Source of the DNA: Streptomyces xiamenensis
GTDB taxonomy: Bacteria; Actinomycetota; Actinomycetes; Streptomycetales; Streptomycetaceae
Reading direction: 5' to 3'
Length of the DNA: 64,000 bases
Assembly: GCF_000993785.3 (NCBI RefSeq)
Contig: NZ_CP009922.3
Coordinates: forward strand, 3,844,001 to 3,908,000
Each line of letters starts with the position of its first letter. Within the stretch, counting starts at the first letter, position 1. The notes under the pieces are model-generated. The model saw only the letters and a program-made list of their open reading frames with translations. It had not been told where the DNA came from and made no database searches. Positions 53,225-64,000 of this stretch are shown here, piece by piece. Both the position numbers and the translations under genes were made by a program.

Positions 53225-53629
53225 ATGCACCGCGAGCTGATCGACGAGGCCCTGGCCGCCCTGCGCCCGCACCGGGCAGGGGACCGGCTCTTCGGCAATG
53301 TGGCCAGCGTGCTGGTCACCGACACCGGAGCGCACCACCGGGGCGTGTGTATCGACACCCCGTGCGGCACCGGCTTCTGCGCCGAACACGCCGCCATCGC
53401 CGCCATGGTGACGGCCGGCGAGTACCGCATCGCCGACATTGTCGCCGTGTGGCGCGACGAGACCACCGGCCGCCCGCACGTGCTGCCCCCGTGCGGGCGC
53501 TGCCGCGAGTTCATCCGGCAGATCGACCCCGCCAACATCGACACCCGGGTCATCCTCGGCCCCGACCGCTCGGCGCCGCTGCGCGACCTGCTCCCCGCCC
53601 ACGCGTGGCCCGAACCGCTGACGGACTGA
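53225..53629 (+). CDS. Cytidine/blasticidin-S deaminase-like protein
   Basis: A 134-residue zinc-dependent deaminase of the CDA fold: the catalytic CAEHAAIAAM (Cys-Ala-Glu) and PPCGRCREF (Pro-Cys-x2-Cys) zinc motifs are intact. Length and the GTGFCAEHAA form resemble blasticidin-S deaminase-like and small cytidine deaminases. It should deaminate a cytosine nucleoside or an analogue. GTG 53216 would be an upstream alternative to ATG 53225. There is no obvious operon partner; the next gene is convergent. Confidence 0.88.
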   Translation: MHRELIDEALAALRPHRAGDRLFGNVASVLVTDTGAHHRGVCIDTPCGTGFCAEHAAIAAMVTAGEYRIADIVAVWRDETTGRPHVLPPCGRCREFIRQIDPANIDTRVILGPDRSAPLRDLLPAHAWPEPLTD

Positions 53630-53648
53630 AGCCCGACGCCCGCGCCGC

Positions 53649-55448
53649 TCAGTGGGCCGCCGGGGCCCGGGACTCCATCTGGCGCCACAGCTCGACGGCC
53701 GCGTTCAGCCGCCGCGCCCGTTCCCGTATCGCCGCGACGTCGTCCCAGGTCACCGCGTCCGCGTGAGCCTGGAGCAGCCGTTCGTGATCGGCGCGGATGC
53801 GCTGCAGCACCCGCACCTGCCGCGGTGAGGTACGGGGCATCGGCAGCCCGGCCAGCACCTCGTCCAGCCGCTCCAGATCGTTCCGCGCCGCGCGCGCGGG
53901 GATCTCCGCCCGCTCCCGCTCCCTCGCCAGTTGCTCCGGTGTCATCCGGGCGACCTTCCTGGCGCGCGCCGCCGCGGCGCGTATCCGGCGGCGGCGCGGG
54001 AACAGCACCCGGACCAGCAGGTTGGCCGTGGACAGCACGCTCAGCGCGACGACGGCCAGCACCACCCAGGTGGTCGGGCTCCAGCCGCCCCCCTCGCCGG
54101 TCTCGGCGTCCGCCCCCTCATCGGCCTCGTCCGCCCCGGGCACGGCGGCCGCCGGAGCGTCCACCAGTTCCAGCAGCGCGTCCAGCGAGGCCGCCACGAA
54201 TCCTTCCCCGGACTGCTGTGTCCCCCACGCCCGCTGGGCGAGGCCGTCGTCACCGGACACCGACACGGCCGAGACGCGTCCCCCGTTGTACGTGTCGACC
54301 CGGTACACCACCATCCGCTGCTCCGGCGCGTCCGCCCAGTCGACCTGCCCGGCCAGCATCCCCGCCGGCTCGGCGTCGTCACCCGACCACGGCGTGTCCT
54401 CGCCGAGTTGCAGTTCCAGCACGCTCTCCGGCAGGAACGCCACCCGGACCGGGGTGCCCGCCCCGGACAGCGCCGCCGCGTACTCCGCCTCCGCGTCGAA
54501 GCCGGGGATCCCCGGATGCACGTACAGCGCCTGCTCCCCGAGCACGCCGGCCGCCTCCGTCAGCAGGTCGGTGTCCGACAGCACCGAGGCGAGCAGCGCC
54601 AGCCGCCCCGGCATCTCCGCCACCGGGACCGAGGTGATGGCACTCGATCCCACCACGCTCACCAGATCGCTGATCGTGTACGGCACGCCGGGACCGGTGG
54701 CCATCACCGCCGAGAAGTCGTCGTCCTGCCACTGGAGCAGCAGCGCCGCCCCGTCGTCCGGGAGGTCCTCGGCCAGGGCCGCCATGGTGTCCTCGGTCCG
54801 CCCGCTGACCCCCGACACCAGGGCCACCCGCAGCTGCGGCACCCCGGCGAACACCGACTCCAGCATTGCCTCGTCCAGCGAGGGGAACGCCTCGGTCACC
54901 GCCGGGTCCACGAAGAACCGTGTGTCGCCGTCCGCCAGTGCGTGCACCCCGGTCGACACGTCGCCGTCCAGCGCGTCGGGCAGGCTCAGCAGCACATTTC
55001 CGTTGCCGATCCCGACCCGGGCCATCTCCTCGTCGAACAGGTCCCACTCGTCCAGGGAGATGCCCACCGTGGTGCGCTGCTCACTGCGGTCGGGGCTGTC
55101 GCTGGTGGCGCTCCGCGTCTCGCTGTGCACCATGTACACGCCGGGCTCGCCGATCTCCGCCGCCAACTGCTGCGCCGCCGCCCCGTCCTCGCCGATCTCC
55201 TCGGTCACGAAGGCGATCCGGAAGGTGGTGTCCGTCCGCTCGTAGCGGGCCCGCAACAGCTCGACCAGCTGTGGGTCGGCGCCCTGGTAGTCCTCGGCCA
55301 CCCACACCGTCTCGCCGTCCGCGAGCGCCGCGATGGCCTCCTCCAGCTGCCCTGCCGCCCTGGCCGGCGGCGCGGTGAGCAACCCGAACAGCATCAGCAC
55401 GCCCAGCAGGCCCGCGAGCCGCGCTCTGCGCCCGGCGGTGGTCCTCAT
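53649..55448 (-). CDS. Exported membrane-anchored protein of unknown function (TPM-like)
   Basis: A 599-residue protein. The signal peptide ([23 protein letters not shown]) is cut near residue 28. Three or so similar alpha/beta extracellular segments follow, each holding a RVAFV- or RVALVSG-like strand, reminiscent of repeated TPM-like domains. An acidic linker precedes one membrane helix ([25 protein letters not shown], about 435-460). The cytosolic tail is basic and coiled ([15 protein letters not shown]...RERERAEI). I do not know a function. It is divergent from a Ser/Thr kinase gene across 82 bases, so signalling or wall function is possible. Confidence 0.75.
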   Translation of the reverse strand: MRTTAGRRARLAGLLGVLMLFGLLTAPPARAAGQLEEAIAALADGETVWVAEDYQGADPQLVELLRARYERTDTTFRIAFVTEEIGEDGAAAQQLAAEIGEPGVYMVHSETRSATSDSPDRSEQRTTVGISLDEWDLFDEEMARVGIGNGNVLLSLPDALDGDVSTGVHALADGDTRFFVDPAVTEAFPSLDEAMLESVFAGVPQLRVALVSGVSGRTEDTMAALAEDLPDDGAALLLQWQDDDFSAVMATGPGVPYTISDLVSVVGSSAITSVPVAEMPGRLALLASVLSDTDLLTEAAGVLGEQALYVHPGIPGFDAEAEYAAALSGAGTPVRVAFLPESVLELQLGEDTPWSGDDAEPAGMLAGQVDWADAPEQRMVVYRVDTYNGGRVSAVSVSGDDGLAQRAWGTQQSGEGFVAASLDALLELVDAPAAAVPGADEADEGADAETGEGGGWSPTTWVVLAVVALSVLSTANLLVRVLFPRRRRIRAAAARARKVARMTPEQLARERERAEIPARAARNDLERLDEVLAGLPMPRTSPRQVRVLQRIRADHERLLQAHADAVTWDDVAAIRERARRLNAAVELWRQMESRAPAAH

Positions 55449-55530
55449 CCCCGTCCCCCTGTCCGCGATGTCCTGTGGAATGCTATGCCCGCCAACTGAC
55501 AGCAGGGCACGGACGGGGGACGGGAACCGT

Positions 55531-56904
55531 ATGGCGGTCGGGGATCTTCTGGACGGCCGGTACCGGCTGGTGCGCAAGCTCGGCGAGGGCGGCATGGGCC
55601 AGGTGTGGCAGGCCCACGACGAGCGGCTGCGGCGCGATGTCGCCATCAAGACCGCCACCGACGGCGCGGACAGCGCGCTGGTGCGCCGCCTGGAGCGGGA
55701 GGCGATGGCCATCGCCCGGCTCGCCCACCCGCACATCGTCACTGTGCACGACATGCTCACCGGCGAGTTCGAGGGCGGCTCGGCCGTCATGCTGGTGATG
55801 GAACTGGTGCCGGGGGAGTCCCTGGACCGCACGCTGGCGAACGGCCCGCTGCCGCTGGACCTGGCCCTGGAGTGGGGCGCGCAGATCGCCGACGCGCTCT
55901 CGGCGGCGCACGCCCCGGGCGTCGGCATCGTGCACCGCGACCTCAAGCCGGCCAACGTGATGATCACCCACCAGCGGGTCAAGCTGCTGGACTTCGGCAT
56001 CGCCCACCTCGCCGAGGGCATCGACGAGGGCCGGCGCACCTCCCTGACCGCCACCGGCACCGCCATCGGCACCCCCGACTACATGGCCCCCGAACAGTGC
56101 ACCGGCGCCGAGATCACCGCCGCCACCGACGTGTACGCGCTGGGCTGTGTGCTGTTCACCATGCTCACCGGGCGCACCGTCTTCCCGCCCGGCGGCACCG
56201 TGATGCAGGTGATGTACCGGCAGGTCAACGAGGCGCCCCCGCAGCGGCCCGGCGAGCTGCGCCCCGGGCTGCCGGCGGACGTCGACGCGCTGGTGCTCGC
56301 CCTGCTGGCCAAGGACCCGGCCGACCGCCCCAAGGGCGCCGCCGCCGTACGCGACCGGCTGCGCGAGCTGGCCCGCCCCCAGAGGACCCCCGAGCCGAAG
56401 CCCGACCCGCGGGTGAGCACCCCGCACACCGTCCGGCTCACCCCGCCCGCACCGGCCCCCTCCGAGCCCACCGACCGGGTGCCCACGGGGTACGACCGGG
56501 ACGCACCCGCCACCCCGCCGACCACCCCGCCCCACTCGCCCGCCCCCTCCGTCCAGGACACCCCGCCCGCGAGCTCCCCGCGCGAGGACGTGCCGGAGCC
56601 GCAGCCGGAGGCCTCCCCGCCGCGCCCCGCCGACGAGCTGCGCGCCCGCACCCGCGAGGCCCAGGCCGCCCAGCAGACCGGCAACTCGGCAGCCGCCGCG
56701 GAACTGTGGGCCGCCCTCATACCCCGCCTCGCCGAGTACTACGGCCCCGACGGCTGGCCCACCGAACGCGCCTGCGTCCAGCTCGGCCTCATCGGCCACC
56801 ACACCACCACCGCCATCGCCCGGGACCTGGAGGGCCGCTACGGCTCCCGCCGCACCCGCCGGGCCCGCAAGGCCCTGGCAGGACGACCCATCCCCCTGGA
56901 GTGA
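55531..56904 (+). CDS. Cytosolic Ser/Thr protein kinase
   Basis: A 457-residue Hanks-type kinase: P-loop [17 protein letters not shown] (Lys), [17 protein letters not shown] and [10 protein letters not shown] within residues 9-265. A long Pro-rich low-complexity linker (285-385) and a C-terminal helical region ([34 protein letters not shown], likely a TPR-like or coiled helix pair) follow. There is no membrane helix, unlike the kinase at 36083-37813. GGGGGACGGGAACC precedes the ATG. The stop lies 56 bases before the class I fumarase gene, so the two may be co-transcribed. Confidence 0.92.
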   Translation: MAVGDLLDGRYRLVRKLGEGGMGQVWQAHDERLRRDVAIKTATDGADSALVRRLEREAMAIARLAHPHIVTVHDMLTGEFEGGSAVMLVMELVPGESLDRTLANGPLPLDLALEWGAQIADALSAAHAPGVGIVHRDLKPANVMITHQRVKLLDFGIAHLAEGIDEGRRTSLTATGTAIGTPDYMAPEQCTGAEITAATDVYALGCVLFTMLTGRTVFPPGGTVMQVMYRQVNEAPPQRPGELRPGLPADVDALVLALLAKDPADRPKGAAAVRDRLRELARPQRTPEPKPDPRVSTPHTVRLTPPAPAPSEPTDRVPTGYDRDAPATPPTTPPHSPAPSVQDTPPASSPREDVPEPQPEASPPRPADELRARTREAQAAQQTGNSAAAAELWAALIPRLAEYYGPDGWPTERACVQLGLIGHHTTTAIARDLEGRYGSRRTRRARKALAGRPIPLE

Positions 56905-56960
56905 GAACCGGGCCCCGTACCCTGGAAAGGCTGTACCGCCCCGGCCCTGTGGAGATGACG

Positions 56961-58634
<1,674 letters not shown>

Positions 58635-58769
58635 CCCCGCCGGGCGGGAATTCCGGTGCGCGCCCCGGGTGCGCACCGGTACCGCCCCCTCCCCGGGCCG
58701 GCTCGGCGACACGATCCGGGGGCTGCCCGACGCACCAGGGGTTCCTGCTGGGCGCGTTAGCTTGGGGGC

Positions 58770-60167
58770 ATGAGCGACTTCAGCGGTGAGTTCCGGGTCG
58801 AGCACGATTCCATGGGGGAGGTGCGGGTCCCGGCCGGGGCGAAGTGGCGGGCCCAGACGCAGCGGGCGGTGGAGAACTTCCCGATCTCCGGGCACCGTCT
58901 GGAGCGGGGGCACATCGCGGCGCTGGCCCGGATCAAGGCGGCGGCCGCCACCGTGAACGTACGGCTCGGGGTGCTGGATCCGGACATCGGCGCGGCGATC
59001 TGCGCCGCCGCCGACGAGGTGACGGCCGGAACGTGGGACGACCATTTTCCGGTGGATGTCTTCCAGACCGGCTCCGGCACCTCGTCGAACATGAACATGA
59101 ACGAGGTGCTCGCCACGCTCGCCACCGAGCGGCTCGGCCGGCCCGTTCACCCCAATGACCACGTGAACGCCAGCCAGTCCTCCAACGACGTCTTCCCCTC
59201 CTCGATCCACATCGCCGCCACGGCCGCCGTGCTGGAGGACCTGATCCCGGCGCTCGGCGTGCTGGCCGCCGCGTTCGAGGACAAGGGCGCGGAATTCGCC
59301 GGGGTGGTGAAATCGGGGCGCACCCATCTGATGGACGCCACCCCGGTCACTCTGGGGCAGGAGTTCGGGGGATACGCGGCGCAGCTCCGCTACGGCCAGG
59401 AGCGGTTGCGCACCGCGCTGCCGCGACTGGCCGAACTGCCGCTGGGGGGTACGGCGGTGGGCACCGGGATCAACACCCCGGCAGGCTTCTCGGCCGCCGT
59501 CATCGAGGAGGTGGCCCGTACCACCGGGCTGCCGCTGACCGAGGCGCGGGACCATTTCGAGGCACAGGGCGCCCGCGACGGCCTGGTGGAGACCTCGGGC
59601 CAGCTGCGTACCGTCGCCGTCTCGCTCACCAAGATCTGCAACGACCTGCGCTGGATGGGGTCGGGCCCGCGCGCCGGGCTGGCGGAGATCAACCTCCCCG
59701 ATCTGCAGCCGGGTTCCTCGATCATGCCGGGCAAGGTCAACCCGGTGATCCCGGAGGCCGTGCTGATGGTGTGTGCCCAGGTCACCGGCGCGGACGCCGC
59801 CGTCGCCGCGGCCGGCGCGGCGGGGAACTTCGAGCTGAACGTGATGCTGCCCGTGATGGCCAGGAATCTGCTGGAGTCCATCCGGCTGCTGGCCAACGCG
59901 TCCACCCTGCTCGCCGAACGCACCGTGGCCGGAATCACCGCCAACGCCGAACGCGCCCGCGAGTACGCCGAGTCCTCGCCGTCCGTCGTGACCCCCCTCA
60001 ACCGCTATCTCGGGTACGAGGAGGCCGCCCGGATCGCCAAGCGGGCGCTCGCCGAACGCAAGACCATCCGGGAGGCGGTGCTGGACGGCGGCTACGTGGA
60101 GCGCGGTGAGCTGACCCTCGCGCAGCTCGACGAGGCGCTGGATGTACTGCGCATGACTCATCCTTGA
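58770..60167 (+). CDS. fumC: Fumarate hydratase, class II
   Basis: A 465-residue iron-independent fumarase. [27 protein letters not shown] at the start, [32 protein letters not shown] and the superfamily signature [15 protein letters not shown] are all present; the catalytic Ser lies in this last loop. It catalyses the same reaction as the class I enzyme upstream but is insensitive to oxidants. The 135-base gap between them includes GC-rich repeats without a clear promoter. Confidence 0.96.
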   Translation: MSDFSGEFRVEHDSMGEVRVPAGAKWRAQTQRAVENFPISGHRLERGHIAALARIKAAAATVNVRLGVLDPDIGAAICAAADEVTAGTWDDHFPVDVFQTGSGTSSNMNMNEVLATLATERLGRPVHPNDHVNASQSSNDVFPSSIHIAATAAVLEDLIPALGVLAAAFEDKGAEFAGVVKSGRTHLMDATPVTLGQEFGGYAAQLRYGQERLRTALPRLAELPLGGTAVGTGINTPAGFSAAVIEEVARTTGLPLTEARDHFEAQGARDGLVETSGQLRTVAVSLTKICNDLRWMGSGPRAGLAEINLPDLQPGSSIMPGKVNPVIPEAVLMVCAQVTGADAAVAAAGAAGNFELNVMLPVMARNLLESIRLLANASTLLAERTVAGITANAERAREYAESSPSVVTPLNRYLGYEEAARIAKRALAERKTIREAVLDGGYVERGELTLAQLDEALDVLRMTHP

Positions 60168-60208
60168 GGGTGGCGCCTTGTCCCGGTCGCCCCGAATATC
60201 ATGTGCCG

Positions 60209-60910
60209 ATGACAGAACCAGTGCACGCTTGGCGACCAGGGGAACACATTCTGTGGCGTTACCGGGCGAACGCGGCGCCGGGTATTCATATCTGCCGCCC
60301 CGTCACCGTGGTCCGCGATGCGCCGGATCTGCTCGCCGTCTGGGTGGCACCGGGTACCGAATGCGTGCGCCCGGCGCTCGCCGACGGCTCCCCGGTCCAC
60401 CAGGAGCCGCTGGCGACCCGCTACACCAAGCCGCGCATCACGGTGCGCGACCGCTGGTCGGGCACCGGGGTGCTCAAACTGGCCCGTCCCGGCGAGCCCT
60501 GGTCCGTGTGGCTTTTCTGGGATCGGGGGTGGCGCTTCAAGAACTGGTACGTCAATCTTGAAGAGCCCCTGCACCGGTGGTCGGGCGGGGTCGATTCGGA
60601 GGATCACTTTCTCGATATCGCGGTCTATCCCGACCGCAGCTGGGAGTGGCGGGACGAGGACGAATTCGCCCAGGCGCAGCTGGCAGGACTGCTGGACGCC
60701 GGTCAGGCGGAGCGGATCCGTGCGGCCGGCCAGGCGGCGACGCGCGTGATCGGGACCTGGGGGCGGCCGTTCAGTGAGAACTGGGAGTCCTGGCGCCCGG
60801 ATCCGCGCTGGCGGAACCCCGCGCTGCCCCACGACTGGGACCGGACCGCGGTGCTCCCCGCCCCGTTGCGGGACGCGCACCCGGTGCCGCAGCAACCCAG
60901 AGCCTCTTGA
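60209..60910 (+). CDS. DUF402 (FomD-like) family protein
   Basis: A 233-residue DUF402 protein. The barrel core has the pattern RDRWSGTGVLKLARPGEPWSVWLFWDRGWRFKNWYVNLEEPLHRW, and the acidic stretch VDSEDHFLDIAVYPDRSWEWRDEDEF carries the Asp/Glu residues that bind metal in FomD and related nucleoside-diphosphate hydrolases. A helical C-terminus (residues 150-233) extends beyond the core. It is likely a small phosphohydrolase; the substrate is not known. ATG 60209 gives TEPVHAWRPGEHILWRY; 42 bases separate it from the fumC stop. Confidence 0.88.
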   Translation: MTEPVHAWRPGEHILWRYRANAAPGIHICRPVTVVRDAPDLLAVWVAPGTECVRPALADGSPVHQEPLATRYTKPRITVRDRWSGTGVLKLARPGEPWSVWLFWDRGWRFKNWYVNLEEPLHRWSGGVDSEDHFLDIAVYPDRSWEWRDEDEFAQAQLAGLLDAGQAERIRAAGQAATRVIGTWGRPFSENWESWRPDPRWRNPALPHDWDRTAVLPAPLRDAHPVPQQPRAS

Positions 60911-61016
60911 TGCACCCCCCGGCGTCAAACGTAGGATCGACCCCCACGACCGCTCCACCGCACAACATCCCCACTTCGCACGCCAGTTCCTCGCCCGGAT
61001 GGATGGACATCCCCTC

Positions 61017-62915
61017 GTGACGGACCCGACCTCACCGCAGCCCGTGGCTCGCACGGCGGACGTACCCTCCCACGCCGGCTCCGCGGCGCTGCCCCACGCG
61101 CGCTCCGAGCCCGACCCGGCCGAACATCCACCGGTCCGACCGGACGCCGGGGGCGGTGGCGGCGGCGCGGGCACCGTGGGCAGTGGCTCGGGATCCATCG
61201 ACCGGCTGCGGTTCGTCGGCGTCGCCACCCGGCGCATCGCCCGCGGCTCCGACGCCGACGAGATCATCCTGGGCCTTTGCCGGGCCACCGTGCCCACCTT
61301 CGCGGACGCCATCCTCGTCTACCTGCTCAACCCGCTGCCGGTCGGCGACGAACAGCCCCAGAACCCGTGGGTGTTCGTGCTGCGCCGCACCGACCGCATC
61401 CCGGACGAGCTGGCCTTCCGCGACGTCTCGGGCGGTCTGGCGGCCGATGGCGGCGGGGGTACGGGGTCGGCCGCCGTACTGCCGCTGCTGTCGGGCGCCC
61501 TCGCCCGGGTGGAACTGCGCGGCAACGGCCCGCTCGCCGAGGTGCTGCGCGGGGTGCGCCCCGTGTTCACCGACACGCAGGTCTCCCAGCAGGCACTGTC
61601 CGAACTGACCGGCGCCGAGACCCTGCCCGAGGAGCGGCACGCCATCCTCGCCCCGCTGCGCGGGCAGCGCCGCGTCATCGGCGCGGCCGTCTTCCTGCGC
61701 CGCCCGGACAACGACGCGTTCGAGAAGGACGACCTCCAGGTCGCCCAGCAGCTGTCCACCCACTCCGCGCTCGGCGTGGACAAGGCGATCCTGCACGGCC
61801 GCGAGGCGTCGATCGCCGACGAACTCCAGCGCACCATGCTGCCGGACGACCTGCCCCAGCCCACCGGCGTGCGCCTGGCCAGCCGCTATCTCCCCGCCGG
61901 GAAGACCGCCCGGGTCGGCGGTGACTGGTACGACGCGATCCCGCTGCCCGGCAGCCGGGTGGCGCTGGTGGTCGGCGATGTGATGGGCCACTCCACCACC
62001 TCGGCCGCCATCATGGGGCAGCTGCGCACCACCGTGCAGACCCTCGCCGGGCTCGACCTGCCGCCCCAGGAGGTGCTGCACCACCTGGACGAGCAGGCCC
62101 AGCGCCTGGGGGATGACCGCATGGCGACCTGCCTCTACGCGGTGTACGACCCGGTCGCGCACCGCATCACCGCCGCCAACGCGGGCCACCCGCCGTCGGT
62201 GCTGCTGCACCGCGACGGCACCACCGAGGTCGTCAACCTGGAGCCCAACGCCCCCATCGGCGTCGGCGGCGTGGACTTCCAGACCGTCGAGCTGCCCGCC
62301 CCGCCCGGCTCCACCCTGGTGCTGTACACGGACGGCCTGGTGGAGTCCCGTACCCGCGACGTGTGGACGGGTGTGGAGGACCTGCGCGAGAAGCTCACGG
62401 AGACGTGCTCGCTCACCCGGCCCGATCACTCGGCCCCGCTGGAGCCGCTGTGCGACGCCATCCTGGACATCGTGGGGCCCGGCGACCGTGACGACGACAT
62501 CGCCCTGCTGGCCGCCCGCTTCGAGGGCATCGCGCCCGGCAACGAGGCGTCCCTGGAGCTGGAGCCGCGCCCCGAGTCGGTGCGGCACGCCCGCCGCCTG
62601 GTGCGCGATTCGCTCGCCGGCTGGGACCTGACCGAGCTGGAGGACGCCGTCGAGCTGCTGGTGTCCGAGGTGGTCACCAACGCCGTGCGGTACGCGGAAC
62701 GCCCCGTGAGCGTACGGCTGCTGCGCACCGACGTGCTGCGCTGCGAGGTGGGCGACGACGTGCCGCAGCTGCCGCGCCTGCGGCAGGCGGGCCCGGCCGA
62801 CGAGGGCGGGCGCGGGCTGTACCTGGTGCAGCGGCTGGCCCGCAAGTGGGGCGCGACGCGGCTGTCCACCGGCAAGCTGGTGTGGTTCGAGATGACGCTG
62901 CCCGGCCGGTCCTGA
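61017..62915 (+). CDS. GAF-PP2C (SpoIIE)-HATPase regulatory phosphatase
   Basis: A 632-residue cytosolic regulator. A disordered Pro/Ala/Gly-rich N-terminus (1-60) precedes a GAF domain (about 65-260). The SpoIIE-type PP2C phosphatase (275-490) shows RVGGDWYDAIPL, ALVVGDVMGHS, TAANAGHPPSVL, YTDGLVE and RDDDIALLAAR. The RsbW-like anti-sigma ATPase (510-630) shows SEVVTNAVRYA and GRGLYLVQRLA. Such fusions set the phosphorylation state of an anti-anti-sigma factor and thus a SigB/SigF-like stress sigma factor. GTG 61017 has GGATGGA upstream; in-frame ATG 60999 is the alternative. Confidence 0.93.
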   Translation: MTDPTSPQPVARTADVPSHAGSAALPHARSEPDPAEHPPVRPDAGGGGGGAGTVGSGSGSIDRLRFVGVATRRIARGSDADEIILGLCRATVPTFADAILVYLLNPLPVGDEQPQNPWVFVLRRTDRIPDELAFRDVSGGLAADGGGGTGSAAVLPLLSGALARVELRGNGPLAEVLRGVRPVFTDTQVSQQALSELTGAETLPEERHAILAPLRGQRRVIGAAVFLRRPDNDAFEKDDLQVAQQLSTHSALGVDKAILHGREASIADELQRTMLPDDLPQPTGVRLASRYLPAGKTARVGGDWYDAIPLPGSRVALVVGDVMGHSTTSAAIMGQLRTTVQTLAGLDLPPQEVLHHLDEQAQRLGDDRMATCLYAVYDPVAHRITAANAGHPPSVLLHRDGTTEVVNLEPNAPIGVGGVDFQTVELPAPPGSTLVLYTDGLVESRTRDVWTGVEDLREKLTETCSLTRPDHSAPLEPLCDAILDIVGPGDRDDDIALLAARFEGIAPGNEASLELEPRPESVRHARRLVRDSLAGWDLTELEDAVELLVSEVVTNAVRYAERPVSVRLLRTDVLRCEVGDDVPQLPRLRQAGPADEGGRGLYLVQRLARKWGATRLSTGKLVWFEMTLPGRS

Positions 62916-62951
62916 TCAGGACCGGCCGGGCAGGCCGTGGCACGGGGCCGC

Positions 62952-63482
62952 TCAGGCGAGGGCGGCCTCGGCGTCCAGGGTGGTGGCGACCGCCTGGACG
63001 ACGGCAGCGATCTTGAACGCCTCCTGGATGGTCTCCCGGTCGACGCCGGCCTTGCGCAGCACCTGCTCGTGCGAGTCCAGGCACTGGCCGCAGCCGTTGA
63101 TGGCGGAGACCGCGAGCGACCACAGCTCGAAGTCGACCTTCTCCACGCCCGGGTTGCCGATGACGTTCATCCGCAGCCCGGCGCGCAGGGTGCCGTACTC
63201 CGGGTCGCTCAGCAGGTGGCGGGTGCGGTAGAAGACGTTGTTCATCGCCATGACGGCGGCGGCCGACTTGGCGGCGGTGTACGCCTCCTCCGACAGGTTC
63301 TCGCGCGCCTGCGGCTCCAGCTCACGCAGCACGAGCGCCGAGCGGGCGGCGATGGCGCAGGCGAGCACGGTGCCCCACAGCTGCTGCTGGGGCAGGGGCG
63401 AGTTGCCTATGACGGAGCCGAGGTTCAGCTTCAGATCCTTGGCGTACGCCGGGACGGACGCCTTCAGTTCGTCGAGAGCCAT
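62952..63482 (-). CDS. ahpD: Alkyl hydroperoxide reductase AhpD
   Basis: A 176-residue AhpD of the carboxymuconolactone decarboxylase-like fold. The redox pair is Cys131/Cys134 in [12 protein letters not shown] with His138 three residues on, and [12 protein letters not shown] is the usual helix. In actinobacteria AhpD passes electrons from lipoamide (via the 2-oxo acid dehydrogenase E2) to AhpC. It lies 10 bases after ahpC in the same operon. Confidence 0.95.
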   Translation of the reverse strand: MALDELKASVPAYAKDLKLNLGSVIGNSPLPQQQLWGTVLACAIAARSALVLRELEPQARENLSEEAYTAAKSAAAVMAMNNVFYRTRHLLSDPEYGTLRAGLRMNVIGNPGVEKVDFELWSLAVSAINGCGQCLDSHEQVLRKAGVDRETIQEAFKIAAVVQAVATTLDAEAALA

Positions 63483-63492
63483 GAGGTGTGCC

Positions 63493-64000
63493 TCACGCGC
63501 CCGCGAGCAGCGCGACCGGGTCCAGGGTGGTCTCGCCCTTGGTCCAGTTGCAGGGGCACAGCTCGTCGGTCTGCAGCGCGTCCAGCACCCGCAGGACCTC
63601 CTTGGGGTTCCGGCCGACGGAGCCCGCGGTGACCATGGTGAACTGGATCTCGTTGTTCGGGTCGACGATGAAGACGGCCCGCTGGGCGAAGCCGTCCTCG
63701 CCCTGCACACCGGCGGCACGCATGAGCTCGTGCTTGGAGTCGGCGAGCATCGGGAAGGGCAGGTCGCGCAGGTCGGCGTGGTCCTTGCGCCAGGCGTGGT
63801 GCACGAACTCGGAGTCACCGGAGACGCCGAGGATCTGGGCGTCGCGGTCCGCGAACTCCTCCTCCAGCTGCCCGAAGGCGGCGATCTCGGTGGGGCACAC
63901 GAAGGTGAAGTCCTTCGGCCAGAAGAACACGACGCGCCACTTGCCCTCGTAGGTCTTGTGGTCGATCTGCGCGAACGCGCTCTCGGCGTCGAGGCTGACG
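63493..64000 (-). CDS. ahpC: Alkyl hydroperoxide reductase AhpC (peroxiredoxin), 5' end outside window
   Basis: The visible 169 codons cover most of a typical 2-Cys peroxiredoxin: peroxidatic Cys in DFTFVCPTE, the [16 protein letters not shown] segment, [12 protein letters not shown], and the resolving Cys near the end in [12 protein letters not shown]. Codons run off the right edge ([21 protein letters not shown] is the first visible part), so roughly 15 N-terminal residues are missing. It reduces H2O2, organic peroxides and peroxynitrite and is recharged by AhpD. Its promoter, and the divergent OxyR-type gene usual in Streptomyces, would be just beyond 64000. Confidence 0.95.
   Translation of the reverse strand, partial: VSLDAESAFAQIDHKTYEGKWRVVFFWPKDFTFVCPTEIAAFGQLEEEFADRDAQILGVSGDSEFVHHAWRKDHADLRDLPFPMLADSKHELMRAAGVQGEDGFAQRAVFIVDPNNEIQFTMVTAGSVGRNPKEVLRVLDALQTDELCPCNWTKGETTLDPVALLAGA

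Noticed and set aside
53931-55499. Long plus-strand open frame over the TPM-like gene
   Set aside because: His/Arg/Gly-rich translation without domains. The minus-strand frame has a signal peptide, membrane helix and proper codon bias.
61032-62588. Long minus-strand frame over the PP2C regulator
   Set aside because: Antisense shadow with Gly/His/Arg-rich composition; the plus strand holds complete GAF, PP2C and ATPase motifs.

Overview
The window is very GC-rich with strongly G/C third positions, dense genes, many ATGA/GTGA stop-start overlaps and many GTG starts. Its gene content includes a GTP-dependent PEP carboxykinase, a Tad/Flp pilus locus, PASTA-less Ser/Thr kinases, SpoIIE-type phosphatase, both fumarase classes and an AhpC-AhpD pair. 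Together these point to a Streptomyces or close relative. The gene order from about 14.7 kb to the end looks like conserved Streptomyces core chromosome (inference from memory, not checked).

Region 1 (1-14680) is the end of a secondary-metabolite cluster. A plus-strand operon carries the end of an O-methyltransferase-like gene, three FAD aromatic-polyketide monooxygenases, a didomain polyketide aromatase/cyclase and a double-ABM oxygenase. This is the oxidative tailoring set of angucycline and benzofluorene pathways. Next comes a divergent cassette. The minus strand reads amidase, glutamine-synthetase-like ligase, DUF3050 haem-oxygenase-fold protein, 2x[4Fe-4S] ferredoxin and a 633-residue unknown protein. 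The plus strand reads an adenylosuccinate-lyase-like enzyme and a GNAT. Ligase, amidase, lyase and GNAT are the set shared by the kinamycin/lomaiviticin diazo pathways and fosfazinomycin, where (acetyl)hydrazine is made separately, loaded on glutamate and then transferred. I infer a diazo- or hydrazine-derived aromatic polyketide. No minimal PKS and no nitrite-forming genes lie in the window.

Region 2 (14708-27314) holds housekeeping and envelope genes. These are a DUF255/thioredoxin-fold gene broken by a 19-bp insertion in its CHWC motif, TrhA, pckG, an I36 protease inhibitor with a lipoprotein, an XRE-TM-peptidoglycan-binding fusion, an alanine-type aminotransferase, a D-amino-acid deaminase-like PLP enzyme, a secreted ParB-fold protein and a zinc-ribbon protein.

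Region 3 (27382-39056) is a complete Tad (Flp pilus) locus: CpaB, TadZ, two TadE-like pseudopilins, TadA, TadB, TadC, Flp pilin, a TadG-like protein, a lipoprotein, an OmpA-domain protein, a receptor Ser/Thr kinase and a prepilin peptidase. The CpaB gene appears frameshifted near its end, and the TadG-like gene has no conventional start where one is expected.

Region 4 (39277-64000) holds uppS, phoH, a lytic transglycosylase, an AI-2E-type transporter, an EEP hydrolase, an alpha/beta hydrolase divergent from catalase, a PadR-ABC transporter operon, a cytidine-deaminase-like gene, a TPM-like membrane protein, a second Ser/Thr kinase, class I and class II fumarases, a DUF402 protein, a GAF-PP2C-ATPase switch protein, ahpD and the 3' part of ahpC, which runs off the right edge. 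No tRNA, rRNA, CRISPR array or intact transposon was seen.
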